Translations under genes and position numbers: made by a program
DNA from: Deltaproteobacteria bacterium
GTDB lineage: Bacteria; Myxococcota_A; UBA9160; UBA6930
Reading direction: 5' to 3'
DNA length: 62,168 nucleotides
Assembly (NCBI GenBank): GCA_029261815.1
Contig: JAJDAQ010000156.1
Location: forward strand, 1 to 62,168
In this document: positions 1-10,956 of the stretch, in pieces
Position numbering within the stretch: the first letter of the stretch is position 1
Layout of the letters: every line of letters begins with the position of its first letter
The notes under the pieces: generated by a model
What the model was told of the DNA's origin: nothing
Database searches by the model: none
What the model saw: only the letters and a program-made list of their open reading frames with translations

Positions 1-332
1 GCACGCAGGTCGAAGCACGGGGTCGTGCCACCAAAGCGTTCCTGGAGGAAGAACGACGTGCCCGGGAACTCGTACTGGGACGAAAGCGTTGGCACGATGA
101 TGCAGTCGAGTTGAGACTCCGGGTCGATTCCGGCGCGCTCACAGGCCATTCGCGTCGCGGTTTCTGCGAGGTCGGCCGGGGTCTCGCCTTCCGACACCCA
201 ACGTCGTTCCTGGATGCCCGACCGTTGGACGATCCACTCGTCCGACGTATCCATCATGGCTTCCAGGTCCTTGTTCGTGACCCGTCGCTCGGGCACGCAC
301 ATTCCGGCGCCCGTGATCTTGGCTCGTCGCAT
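1..332 (-). CDS. fabH: Beta-ketoacyl-ACP synthase III-like, N-terminal part (cut by window edge)
   Basis: The minus frame from an ATG at 332 runs open to the window edge, giving 110 codons. It reads like the N-terminus of FabH-type condensing enzymes: a glycine-rich first strand (ITGAGMCVPERRVTN), then TSDEWIVQRSGIQERR, and ends at CFDLRA, just before the catalytic Cys of the family's DLSAACSGF motif. FabH condenses acyl-CoA with malonyl-ACP to start fatty acid synthesis. Paralogues such as OleA-like thiolases share this region, so the exact substrate is open. Its ATG overlaps the hflX stop (TGATG), so it is probably translationally coupled to hflX. Confidence 0.85.
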   Translation of the reverse strand, partial: MRRAKITGAGMCVPERRVTNKDLEAMMDTSDEWIVQRSGIQERRWVSEGETPADLAETATRMACERAGIDPESQLDCIIVPTLSSQYEFPGTSFFLQERFGGTTPCFDLR

Positions 333-2044
333 CACTCTCCCCCCAAGGCCCAGGACGGCTCCCCCAATCCGAGGTCGGCGTCGTGCCCTTCATCGAATAG
401 CGCTTGTTCGGCGCGCTCCAACAATTCGGCGAGTCCGGTCCGTTGCGTTGCGCTCACGGCAATGGCACCGGCATCGCCCGCTCGCTGCACGCCTTCGCCC
501 GGCGGCAGTCGATCGATCTTGTTGTAGACCATGATCTCGGGCCGATCACGCAGCTCAAGATCCTCAAGCACGGTGTGCACGGCCGCGATCTTGCGCTCGG
601 CATCGTCGTCCGAGCCATCGACGACATGGATGAACACGTCGGCTTCGCGTAGCTCTTCGAGCGTGGCGCGGAACGCGGTCTTCAGGTCTTCGGGGAGGTC
701 GCGAATGAAGCCCACGGTGTCGGTGATGACGACTTCGCGGTCGCGCGGAAAGCGCAGTCGACGCGAAGCAGGATCGAGGGTCGCGAACATCTTGTCCGCG
801 ATCGGGACCTCGGTCTTCGTCAGCGCGCGCAACAGCGTGCTCTTGCCCGCGTTCGTGTACCCAACGATCGACAGCACGGGTACGCCGCGTCGCTCGCGCC
901 GGGCCCGTCGGTGCTGGCGTTGACTCTGGAGTTTCTTCAGGTCTTTTTCGAGGCGGGAAACGCGTTCACGTACCCGCCGCCGGTCGACCTCGAGCTTCGT
1001 TTCACCCGGGCCGCGCGCGCCGATTCCGCCGCCGAGCCGCGACAACGAGGTGTCGCGCTGCGCCAGCCTCGGCATGACGTACTTGAGCTGCGCGAGTTCC
1101 ACCTGCAGCTTGCCGTCCCGCGTCTTCGCATGCTGGGCGAAGATGTCGAGAATCAGCTGTGTGCGGTCGAGGACGCGCAGGTCGAGTCGCTCGGCCAGGT
1201 TCCGAGCTTGCGTCGCGTTCAGGTCCGCGTCGAAGATCACGAGGTCGACGTCCGACTGGAAGCAGCGGATCGTCAGGTCCTGCAGCTTCCCGCTGCCGAT
1301 CACGGTCTTCGGGTCGAGGCGGGGTCGGTTCTGGGTCACGATGTCGACGACTTCGACTTCGGCCGAGCGCGCGAGTTCGCGCAGCTCCTCGGTGTGGGAT
1401 TCGGTTTCTTCTCGTGTGCGTCCCGCCGTGACCACGACCAGAATCGCGCGGTCCTTTGCTCCGACATCGCGCACGGTCGCCGTGCGTGTGAGTTCGTCCT
1501 CGAGGGCCCGGATCCAATCCTGGAAGTCGAGGTCGTACCGCGACGGCAGTGTGGGGTCGAGGTACTGGATGCCCGTGCCGTCGTCATTCGCCGGCATCAA
1601 CGCCGCGGCATGAACCAGTCCGGGCAAGCCGTCGTCCTCGACCTCGATCGTCGCCATCACATCGAAACGCAGGACAGCGAGGTCGGTGAGGTCGTCGCGC
1701 GAAATCGGTTCGCCCGCGAGGCGCGTGTGCAGACAGCGGAGCCCGCGGAGTCGTCCGCGGCCCGCGCGCATACGCCCCCACTCAGGCATTTCGACCGACT
1801 GGCCGTCGCCCACCATGACGTGCGTGACCGAGCCACGACGATCGATGAGTACGCCCACGATGCGGCGGATCTCGTGGGAGAGTTCGCTCATCTCGCGGGC
1901 AAGTTCCTGGGTCACGAGGCGATCTTGAGAGATGCGCCGGCGGCCGAGGCGTTCGAGTCGGGCGACCTGGTTGGCCTTGAGCCCGTGCGTGTTTCCATCG
2001 ACGCGGATGGGCGTCTCCCTGGGGCGCGACGCGACGGGAGGCAT
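332..2044 (-). CDS. hflX: Ribosome-associated GTPase HflX
   Basis: About 570 aa. HflX binds the 50S subunit and splits stalled ribosomes. The N-terminal part carries the family signature GNTHGLKANQ and the GG-linker LGGGIGARGPGETKLE before the GTPase domain. The G1 loop GYTNAGKS lies near residue 391, G3 DTVGF near 441 and G4 NKID near 505. It is longer than E. coli HflX (426 aa) because of an N-terminal extension. The ATG at 2044 is chosen because conserved sequence begins shortly after it and upstream codons look non-coding; a weak GGTGAAG lies just before it. The downstream fabH-like gene overlaps its stop. Confidence 0.93.
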   Translation of the reverse strand: MPPVASRPRETPIRVDGNTHGLKANQVARLERLGRRRISQDRLVTQELAREMSELSHEIRRIVGVLIDRRGSVTHVMVGDGQSVEMPEWGRMRAGRGRLRGLRCLHTRLAGEPISRDDLTDLAVLRFDVMATIEVEDDGLPGLVHAAALMPANDDGTGIQYLDPTLPSRYDLDFQDWIRALEDELTRTATVRDVGAKDRAILVVVTAGRTREETESHTEELRELARSAEVEVVDIVTQNRPRLDPKTVIGSGKLQDLTIRCFQSDVDLVIFDADLNATQARNLAERLDLRVLDRTQLILDIFAQHAKTRDGKLQVELAQLKYVMPRLAQRDTSLSRLGGGIGARGPGETKLEVDRRRVRERVSRLEKDLKKLQSQRQHRRARRERRGVPVLSIVGYTNAGKSTLLRALTKTEVPIADKMFATLDPASRRLRFPRDREVVITDTVGFIRDLPEDLKTAFRATLEELREADVFIHVVDGSDDDAERKIAAVHTVLEDLELRDRPEIMVYNKIDRLPPGEGVQRAGDAGAIAVSATQRTGLAELLERAEQALFDEGHDADLGLGEPSWALGGE

Positions 2045-2070
2045 GGCTTCACCCGTCGCTGGACGGGCGG

Positions 2071-2076
2071 AAGGTA
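2071..2076 (-). promoter_or_regulatory. Candidate -10 element for hflX
   Basis: Minus-strand TACCTT lies 26 nt upstream of the hflX ATG, consistent with a leader of about 20 nt holding GGTGAAG. No good -35 box is visible. The rest of the 279-nt divergent region up to glmU shows no gene or clear motif. This is a motif guess only. Confidence 0.3.
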
Positions 2077-2323
2077 CGAGAGGGGGTCCGGGGGTGCCAT
2101 TGCGTCCAGCCGGCGCCTCCACGATCTCGGTCGCCAGATCCGTCACGCGGAAGAAAGCCCCCGCGGGGAGCGACCTTTCCGGCTCCTCCAGGGCCACTAC
2201 CCTTCCGTGTTCTGCCGGTCCTTCGGCAGGGAAGCGCGCGCAGAGCGAAGGTTCGGCCGCGAGTTGGTCGAAAGAACAGTGTCGATCCCGGCCTTGCCGG
2301 GTTCCACTGGCCGAGAGGAGCCC

Positions 2324-3679
2324 ATGTCCCAAGTCGCGTCCCAAACTTCCCGCCCCGTGGCGGCCGTCATCCTGGCCGCTGGCCAAGGCACACGCATGAA
2401 GTCCCGGCGTTCGAAGGTCCTGCATGAGATCGCCGGCCGGCCGATGCTCGGATACGCGGTCACGATGGCCGAGTCGCTGGCGCCGGCGCGCCTCGTGGTC
2501 GTGATTGGCCGCGACGCCGACCAGGTCGAGTCCGCGTTCTCCGGCCGCGCGACCTTCGTGCTCCAGGAGGAGCAACGCGGGACCGGCCACGCCGTCCAGA
2601 TGGCATTGCCGGCGCTCGACGGCTTCGCCGGCGACGTCCTGATTCTCTATGGCGACTGCCCGCTGTTGCGCGCCGAAAGCGTCGCCCGCATGGTCGCGCT
2701 GAAAGCAGAGACCGGTTCAGCGGCCGTGATGCTGACATCGCCTGAACCGCTCCCGGGCATCATCGTTCGCGGCGCGGACGGCCGTGTCGAGCGCATCGTC
2801 GAACGCCCGGACGCCACTCCGGAAGAACTGCTGATCGAGGAAGGCAACACCGGTGTCTATCTCGTCGACGCGACACTACTCGCCAAGGCTCTGGGTCAGC
2901 TCGACGACGGGAACGCCCAGGGCGAATTGTATCTGACCGACATCGTCGAGATTGCGCGCAAGGAAGGTCACGCGGTCGAAGCGATTCAGCTCGACGACGC
3001 GGACGAAGCGCTTGGTGTGAATGATCGCCGCGAACTGGCCCGGGCCGCCAGTGTCCAGTACGCGCGCAACGCCGAGCGCCTGATGCGCGATGGCGTGACG
3101 TTCGACGATCCGGACGCGACCTACGTGGATACCGACGTGGCGATCGGATGCGATTCGCGGCTCGAGCCCGGGGTCGTGATCACGGGCGCCACGACGCTGG
3201 GCGAAGGCGTCCACGTGAAGGCTCATAGCGTGATCGAGGACAGTGTCCTGGGGGACGACGTGGTCATCGGCCCGAGCGCTCACTTGCGCCCAGGGTCGCG
3301 GCTCGAAGACGGCGTGCGCATCGGAAACTTCGTCGAGGTGAAGAACAGCCACCTCGGGCCCGGCGTGAAGGCCGACCATCTCGCGTACGTGGGCGACGCG
3401 GACGTGGGAGCCGGCTCGGCCTTCGGCTGCGGATCCATCACCGTGAACTACGACTGGATCCACAAGCACCGGACAAAGGTGGGCGAGGGCGTTCGCGTGG
3501 GTTGCAATGCCAATCTCGTCGCACCGCTCGAACTCGAAGATGGCGCGTTCGTGGCCGCCGGAACCACAGTGACCAAGAAGGTCGAGACTGACGAGATCGC
3601 GGTCTCGACGGGCCGCCAGAAGAATCTGGCTGGCTGGGGCGCGCGTTTCCGGAAGCGAAAAGCGGGAACCGGGAAGTAG
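2324..3679 (+). CDS. glmU: Bifunctional UDP-GlcNAc pyrophosphorylase / glucosamine-1-P acetyltransferase
   Basis: 451 aa, close to the usual 456. GlmU acetylates glucosamine-1-phosphate and then uridylates it, supplying UDP-GlcNAc for peptidoglycan and LPS. The N-terminal nucleotidyltransferase domain has LAAGQGTRM at 17-25 and the conserved Lys31. The residue before that Lys is Ser30, where most homologues have Pro. GDCPLL follows. The C-terminal half is a left-handed beta-helix with the acetyltransferase stretches NYDWIHKHRTKVG and FVAAGTTVTKKV. The ATG at 2324 has an upstream AGAGGAG. It lies 70 nt before glmS, the preceding pathway step, so the two probably form an operon. Confidence 0.96.
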   Translation: MSQVASQTSRPVAAVILAAGQGTRMKSRRSKVLHEIAGRPMLGYAVTMAESLAPARLVVVIGRDADQVESAFSGRATFVLQEEQRGTGHAVQMALPALDGFAGDVLILYGDCPLLRAESVARMVALKAETGSAAVMLTSPEPLPGIIVRGADGRVERIVERPDATPEELLIEEGNTGVYLVDATLLAKALGQLDDGNAQGELYLTDIVEIARKEGHAVEAIQLDDADEALGVNDRRELARAASVQYARNAERLMRDGVTFDDPDATYVDTDVAIGCDSRLEPGVVITGATTLGEGVHVKAHSVIEDSVLGDDVVIGPSAHLRPGSRLEDGVRIGNFVEVKNSHLGPGVKADHLAYVGDADVGAGSAFGCGSITVNYDWIHKHRTKVGEGVRVGCNANLVAPLELEDGAFVAAGTTVTKKVETDEIAVSTGRQKNLAGWGARFRKRKAGTGK

Positions 3680-3749
3680 TCCCCGGGGTCCATCCGGGGC
3701 TGTCCGCGCCACACGCTGGCGTGTTTCGGTCCAAAAGGAGTGAAGTCAG

Positions 3750-5585
<1,836 letters not shown>

Positions 5586-5622
5586 AACGGCGCGGGGACT
5601 TGTCCCGGGAGAACGCCGAGTC

Positions 5623-7575
5623 ATGACGCGTCCTGCGAACCATCATTGGAAGGCCCTTTGTGCCGGGCTGGTGGCATTTGTCTGGATCGCGTGTGGCGAG
5701 GCCGCGCCGGAGTCGGGGCCGGTTCCAGAGCGTCCGCCCGACGTCGGGGCGCCGAACGCGCGCCATGGTCTTGCCGCTCACATCGCGCGCGACCGCGAGG
5801 CGGTCAGGGATCCCTCCGATGGTGCGGGCCAAGTCAGCCTCGTGCATGTGACGCCGCAGCCGCTACGGGCGGGCGGCGTTGGGCGCTTCGAGTTCGTTTT
5901 CGAGGCAGGGCCGTTGGGGGTCGCCCGGGGCGGAAGCCTCTTCTTTCAACCGCCCATCTGGGGTTGGACGGATCCGGGCGAAACGCGCCCGGGGACGCCT
6001 GGCGTGACGACCCTCTTTCCAGTGGAAGCCGATCTGGGTCTCCGTAGGCACGCGCTTGATGCCGGGCTCGTGCAGTTCGAGGTCAGCGGCCGCGCCATGC
6101 GGCCAGGCGAGCGGGTCGTGCTCCGCTACGGCTCCGACGCCATGCCGGTCCGCGTTGGCGCCCGGGCCGAGCGGCGCGCGCGTTTCCAGTTCTGGGTCGA
6201 TGGAAACGGCGACGGCGTACGGGGCTTGATGAGCGATCCGCCGGCGGTTGACGTCCTCGCCGGCCCACCCGCGCAGTTGGTCGCGCACCTGCCGGCGACG
6301 CTGCGACCGGGGCAACCGGGACTTCTTCGCATCGCCGTCCTCGACGCGCTCGGTTCTTCCGGAACCACGTTCGAGGGAACCGTGACGCTCGACCTTCCAA
6401 AAGGGGTCGATGGTCCCGACGAGGTCGTGATCGGAGAATCGGACGGTGGCGTGGTCGCGGTCGAGATGATTCCGCAGTCCGAGGGGATCCTGGAGGTTGG
6501 CGTGCACGCGGGGGCGGATTTCGAAGCGCGGACGCCGCCGAGTCTGGTTTCGGCAGATGCACCGCTCCTGCTCTGGCTCGACCTGCACGGTCACACGCAA
6601 CTGTCGGACGGTACCGGGACACCGGCGGACTACTTTCGTTATGCGCGGGACGTGGGCGCACTGGACGGTGCCGCGCTCACGGACCACGACCACTGGGGCG
6701 TACCGTTCCTGGACGAGACGCCAGCGAACTGGAACGAGATTCGGAGCGCAGTACAGGACGCTCACGACCCGGGTCGGTTCCTGGCCTTCCTGGGATTCGA
6801 ATGGACCAGCTGGGTCTGGGGACATCGCCACGTCGTGTACTTCGAAGACGACGGCCCACTGTTCAGTTGGGCAGCGCCCGAGACGGACACGCCGGGCGAG
6901 CTGTGGGATGCGCTGCGCGGTCGCCCCGTCGTGACGTTCGCTCACCACTCCGCCGGCGATCCGGTCGCGACGGACTGGCGGGTTCCGCCAGATCCCGAAC
7001 TTGAACCGATCACCGAGATTGCATCGGTTCACGGCAGCAGCGAAGCGGCGGAGACGCCGGCACCCGTACGAGGCGGAATCGCCGGAAATCATGTCCGCGA
7101 CGCCCTCGATCGGGGATATTCGCTGGGCTTCATCGGCAGTGGCGACTCCCATGATGGCCACCCCGGTCTGGTGCATCTGGGCGCCCGGTCCGGTGGGCTC
7201 GCCGGTGTCTACGCCGCGGAGCGAAGCCGGGGCGCCGTTCTTTCGGCGCTTCGCGCGCGGCGTGTCTACGCCACCAACGGGCCCCGCATCCTGCTCTCGG
7301 TCTCACTGGGGGGCCTCCCCATGGGGTCCGAAGTTCCCGAGACGGCGCGCAGACTGAAAGTGCAGGTCGCGGCGCCGGATGAACTCGAGGCCATCGAACT
7401 CGTCGCCGACGGCGCTGTGGTCGAGCGGCTGGAGGTCGAGGGGCGCAGCGCCTCCTACGAATGGACGCTGCCGGCGGGCGCCCCCGAACGCTGGCTGTAC
7501 GTGCGCGTGCTCCAGCGGGACGGCGGCGCCGCGTGGTCGAGCCCGTTTTTTCCGTCGTCGCGCGTCAACCCGTAG
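5623..7575 (+). CDS. PHP-domain (DUF3604/CehA-like) secreted lipoprotein
   Basis: 650 aa. The N-terminus is a hydrophobic signal ending in WIAC-G, a plausible though imperfect lipobox with Cys24. A beta-rich region of about 290 residues follows. A polymerase-and-histidinol-phosphatase-like metal centre comes next: DLHGHTQLSDGT from residue 320 and TDHDHWG near 354, with further metal-type motifs FAHHSAGD and GSGDSHDGH. Members of this superfamily are metal-dependent phosphoesterases or esterases; the substrate here is unknown. It lies 37 nt after glmS and may be co-transcribed, without an obvious functional link. Confidence 0.8.
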   Translation: MTRPANHHWKALCAGLVAFVWIACGEAAPESGPVPERPPDVGAPNARHGLAAHIARDREAVRDPSDGAGQVSLVHVTPQPLRAGGVGRFEFVFEAGPLGVARGGSLFFQPPIWGWTDPGETRPGTPGVTTLFPVEADLGLRRHALDAGLVQFEVSGRAMRPGERVVLRYGSDAMPVRVGARAERRARFQFWVDGNGDGVRGLMSDPPAVDVLAGPPAQLVAHLPATLRPGQPGLLRIAVLDALGSSGTTFEGTVTLDLPKGVDGPDEVVIGESDGGVVAVEMIPQSEGILEVGVHAGADFEARTPPSLVSADAPLLLWLDLHGHTQLSDGTGTPADYFRYARDVGALDGAALTDHDHWGVPFLDETPANWNEIRSAVQDAHDPGRFLAFLGFEWTSWVWGHRHVVYFEDDGPLFSWAAPETDTPGELWDALRGRPVVTFAHHSAGDPVATDWRVPPDPELEPITEIASVHGSSEAAETPAPVRGGIAGNHVRDALDRGYSLGFIGSGDSHDGHPGLVHLGARSGGLAGVYAAERSRGAVLSALRARRVYATNGPRILLSVSLGGLPMGSEVPETARRLKVQVAAPDELEAIELVADGAVVERLEVEGRSASYEWTLPAGAPERWLYVRVLQRDGGAAWSSPFFPSSRVNP

Positions 7576-7679
7576 CGTCAGGATCGACCGCTCTCGCTGG
7601 CCGTCAGCTACCCTGCGCAGGCTCCTCCTCCCCCGGGATGGGCACTCTCAACCTTCTCCTCTGCCTTCGGAGCGAACCC

Positions 7680-9908
7680 GTGCTCGAACAATCCCTGATG
7701 GAGGGACTGAACGCCGAGCAGGCTGAAGCCGTTCGCACCACCGAGGGCCCGCTGCTGGTGCTCGCAGGGGCCGGCAGCGGCAAGACCCGCGTTCTGACCC
7801 AGCGCATTGCGTGGCTGATCGGTGTGAACGGGATCGCGCCCGAGTCGATCCTGGCGGTCACGTTCACGAACAAGGCCGCGGGCGAGATGCGCGAGCGGGT
7901 CGAGAAGATCCTGGGGCCGGAGGCCCGGGACGTCTGGCTCTCGACCTTCCACTCGAGTTGTGTGCGTATCCTGCGTCAAGAGATCCACCATATGGATCGT
8001 TCGCGGAGCTTCGTCATCTATGACGAAAGCGACGCGCTGGCAACGGTGAAGGAAGCGCTGAAGCGCCATGGCATGGAGGCCAAGAACGCCGAAGCGCGGC
8101 GTATCCGTTGGCAGATAGACGGCTTGAAGAACGCGGGACTGTTGCCGGGGGCGGCGGCCGAAGCGGCACATGATCTCGATGCCGAGCAGACGGCCGAGGT
8201 GTATGCGACCTATCAACGACTGTTGACCGAGGCGAACGCGCTCGACTTCGGCGATCTGCTCATGCTCACGGTAGAGCTCTTCGACCGGTTCCCGGAGGTG
8301 TTGCGTCGCTACCAGGACCGCTGGAACTACGTCCTGGTCGACGAGTATCAAGACACCAATCGGGTGCAGTACCGCCTGGTGAACCAACTGGCGAGCGAGC
8401 ACCGCAACCTGTGCGTGGTCGGCGATCCCCGCCAGTCGATCTACGGTTGGCGGGGCGCGGACATTCGCAACATCCGGGGCTTCGAACGCGACTATCCGGA
8501 AGCCCGGGTCGTTCATCTCAATCGGAACTACCGCTCGACCCAACGGATCCTGGGTGCGGCTGATGCCGTCGTGGAGCACAACTCGGGCGCCAAGCTCGAA
8601 CGCATGGTGACCGACCGGGCCGAAGGCGACCTCATCACGCTCTACGAAGCCCGGGACGACCGCGACGAGGCCCAGTACGTGGTGCGCGGGATTCTCGAGG
8701 CGACCCGCGAGAAGGGTCGCGCGAACCGCCAGTGCGCGGTCTTCTATCGCACGAATGCGCAGTCGCGCCCGATCGAAGAAGAACTTCTCAAGTACGACGT
8801 TCCCTATGTCGTCGTTGGCGGCGTTCGCTTCTACGACCGCGCCGAGGTGAAGGACGCACTCGCCTACCTCCGACTCTTGATCAACCGGGCGGACCCGCAG
8901 GCGCTGAAGCGGATCGTGAACAAACCCGCGCGCGGCATTGGCAAGACCACGATCGAGCGCGCCGAAGCGCTGGCCCTGCAGCGGGGCGTGTCGCTCTACG
9001 ATGGCCTGCAGCTTCTGGTCAGCGGCGGCAGTGCGGGTCGATCGGGGACCAAGGTCCAGGAGTTCGTGAAGTTGATCGAGGGTCTCTCAGTCGAGGTGCC
9101 GCACCTGGGCCCCGCGGACGCGATCGCACAGGTCCTGGACCGCACCGGGTACTTGAAGAGCCTCGAAAAAGAGAACACACCCGACGCCGAGGCCCGAGTC
9201 GAGAACCTGCGGGAGCTGTTGCTTGGCGCGGAGGATTTCGAGACCGCGAACCAGGAGGGCGGCGCCGTGCCCGGTGACGACCGGTCGCCGGTCGAACTCT
9301 TCCTGGATCAGGTCGCGTTGGTCTCGGATCTCGACAACAAGAACCTCGACGACGACCGCGTCTCCCTCATGACGGCGCATATGGCAAAGGGGCTCGAGTT
9401 TCCGGTCGTGCACCTTGTCGGACTCGAAGAGGGCGTCTTCCCGCATCAGGCCTCGTCGCGCGACGCGGACGGCGTCGAGGAAGAGCGCCGACTTTGTTAT
9501 GTCGGGATGACACGTGCAATGGAAGAACTGACGCTCACCTACGCCCTGGAGCGCCGGCGCTACGGGTCGCGCACGTTCGGCTCGCCTTCCAGGTTTCTGC
9601 GCGAGATCCCGCAGGAGCTGCTCAACGAGGTATCGAGCGAGTTTCGGCAGCGAGCGGTGCAAGGCTCACTCTCCGAGGGCGGGAGTGCGGGGCGGAGCTA
9701 CGACTATTCCTACGACCAGAGTGGGTCGACCGAAGAGGGGGACGCGGGCAGTCCCCGGGCCGGCATGCGCGTGCGGCACCCGATCTATGGCAGCGGGACA
9801 GTGCTCGCTGTTGAAGGTCGGGGGCCCGGCCAGAAACTGCGGATCCAGTTCGACGACGCGGGCGTCAAGAAGATTGTCGTTCGTTATGCCAACCTGGAAA
9901 TGGGCTGA
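7680..9908 (+). CDS. pcrA: UvrD/PcrA-type superfamily 1 DNA helicase
   Basis: 742 aa from a GTG with GGAG seven bases upstream; an ATG at 7698 is the alternative. This is a 3'-5' DNA helicase for excision repair and replication restart. Motifs in order are Walker A GAGSGKT near residue 30, TFTNKAAGEM (Ia), LVDEYQDTN (II), GDPRQSIYGWRGA (III), LNRNYRS (IV), LMTAHMAKGLEFP (V) and YVGMTRA (VI). The C-terminal RVRHPIYGSGTVLAVEG is the PcrA/UvrD tail that contacts RNA polymerase. PcrA versus UvrD naming is a matter of convention. The stop overlaps the next start (TGATG). Confidence 0.95.
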   Translation: MLEQSLMEGLNAEQAEAVRTTEGPLLVLAGAGSGKTRVLTQRIAWLIGVNGIAPESILAVTFTNKAAGEMRERVEKILGPEARDVWLSTFHSSCVRILRQEIHHMDRSRSFVIYDESDALATVKEALKRHGMEAKNAEARRIRWQIDGLKNAGLLPGAAAEAAHDLDAEQTAEVYATYQRLLTEANALDFGDLLMLTVELFDRFPEVLRRYQDRWNYVLVDEYQDTNRVQYRLVNQLASEHRNLCVVGDPRQSIYGWRGADIRNIRGFERDYPEARVVHLNRNYRSTQRILGAADAVVEHNSGAKLERMVTDRAEGDLITLYEARDDRDEAQYVVRGILEATREKGRANRQCAVFYRTNAQSRPIEEELLKYDVPYVVVGGVRFYDRAEVKDALAYLRLLINRADPQALKRIVNKPARGIGKTTIERAEALALQRGVSLYDGLQLLVSGGSAGRSGTKVQEFVKLIEGLSVEVPHLGPADAIAQVLDRTGYLKSLEKENTPDAEARVENLRELLLGAEDFETANQEGGAVPGDDRSPVELFLDQVALVSDLDNKNLDDDRVSLMTAHMAKGLEFPVVHLVGLEEGVFPHQASSRDADGVEEERRLCYVGMTRAMEELTLTYALERRRYGSRTFGSPSRFLREIPQELLNEVSSEFRQRAVQGSLSEGGSAGRSYDYSYDQSGSTEEGDAGSPRAGMRVRHPIYGSGTVLAVEGRGPGQKLRIQFDDAGVKKIVVRYANLEMG

Positions 9909-10933
9909 TGTCGAAGCTCACCGACCTCCGTTACGCATCGGAGATCGCCGCGTTGGTTCGCCCGACCGTCCGATTGGCATTGCTGCGTGGCGGCCTCGAC
10001 GACGATGTCTTCTCCGAGTTTCTGGAGCCGCGGACGGCGTCCGAATTTGCCGAGACGCGGGCGGTCGATCGCGCGCTGGCGGCTTCCTGGCTTCGTGCGG
10101 CGGCGGCAGCCGGATGGCTCGAGCGTCACGGCAATGCCTACACCTCGTCGCCCTTCGTGCGTTGGCTGCTTGAAACGGAGATGGGCGACGCTGGCCGCGC
10201 GATGCTCGAGGAAGCGGTATTGGCCTATGAGCCGATACTCGGGAGCTATCCCGCCAGAATGAAAAGCCAGGATCGACCCGCCTGGAACGGCGACACCGCC
10301 GCGGCAGAACGGGTTGCTCGCGGATCCCGGGTGATCGAGGGCCGCGCCCTGAAGGCGCTGTTTCGTGTTCCCGGCGTGCGACAGGCGCGACGCTTCATGG
10401 ATATCGGCTGCGGCGAGGGCGTGTACCTGATGCGCCTCCTCGAGCGACACCGAGATTCGCTGGGAGACGGCGTCGAGTTGGATGCTGGCGTGGCCGAGCG
10501 CGCGCGCGTCCACCTTGCGCGTGCCGGCGTGCAGCGCCGCGCCGAGATTCATACGGGTGACTTCCACGCGCTCGAGCTGCCACACGGCAGCTACGACCTC
10601 GTGTTGCTGAATAACAACTTGTACTACTTCCAAGACGAGGAACGGGAGCCCCTGTTCGAGCGGATCCTGGAACACTTGTCGCCAAAGGGCGTTCTGGCGA
10701 TCCAGAGCCCCTTTGTTTCGGACGATCCCTTGTCTCGCTGGCTCGGCGTCACGACGATGAATGCGAGCTTCGACGCATTCCTCCGCATCCACTCCGACCT
10801 CGCGGGCCTGCCCGAGCCGGACGAGCTCAACGCACAGCTCCAGAACGCGGGCTTTTCCAGCATGGGGACGGTACCGATCGTTCCCGGCGGGTCCGTTCGT
10901 TTCGTGTGGGCGCGAAAGGCCGGCCGCGGCTGA
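9908..10933 (+). CDS. SAM-dependent methyltransferase with N-terminal winged-helix-like domain
   Basis: 341 aa. The first 100 residues resemble the dimerisation/winged-helix region found in O-methyltransferases (ALLRGGLDDD, then SWLRAAAAAGWLERHGNAYTSS). The SAM site motif DIGCGEG is at 165-171, followed by an acidic residue after the second strand (DGVELDAG) and the post-II motif LVLLNNNLYYF. The triple Asn is unusual but sits at the usual acceptor-loop position. The substrate is not predictable. It is translationally coupled to the helicase gene by a 1-nt overlap. Confidence 0.8.
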   Translation: MSKLTDLRYASEIAALVRPTVRLALLRGGLDDDVFSEFLEPRTASEFAETRAVDRALAASWLRAAAAAGWLERHGNAYTSSPFVRWLLETEMGDAGRAMLEEAVLAYEPILGSYPARMKSQDRPAWNGDTAAAERVARGSRVIEGRALKALFRVPGVRQARRFMDIGCGEGVYLMRLLERHRDSLGDGVELDAGVAERARVHLARAGVQRRAEIHTGDFHALELPHGSYDLVLLNNNLYYFQDEEREPLFERILEHLSPKGVLAIQSPFVSDDPLSRWLGVTTMNASFDAFLRIHSDLAGLPEPDELNAQLQNAGFSSMGTVPIVPGGSVRFVWARKAGRG

Positions 10934-10944
10934 CAGGTGCGTTG

Positions 10945-10950
10945 TAGGAT
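10945..10950 (+). promoter_or_regulatory. TAnnnT (-10-like) 6 nt before the DUF4197 gene start
   Basis: TAGGAT ends 6 nt before the ATG at 10957, the geometry expected for a leaderless transcript. The AGGA inside it could instead act as a ribosome binding site, so this instance is ambiguous. No -35 box is visible. Confidence 0.35.
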
Positions 10951-10956
10951 GGGCCC

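Noticed and set aside
911..2323. Long plus-strand open frame antisense to hflX, continuous with glmU
   Set aside because: It is the GC-rich shadow of hflX. The conserved GlmU start (MSQVASQ then VAAVILAAGQGTRM) with a ribosome site is at 2324.
3680..3749. glmS ribozyme upstream of glmS
   Set aside because: Only 70 nt separate glmU and glmS and no ribozyme core is visible, just a normal ribosome site.
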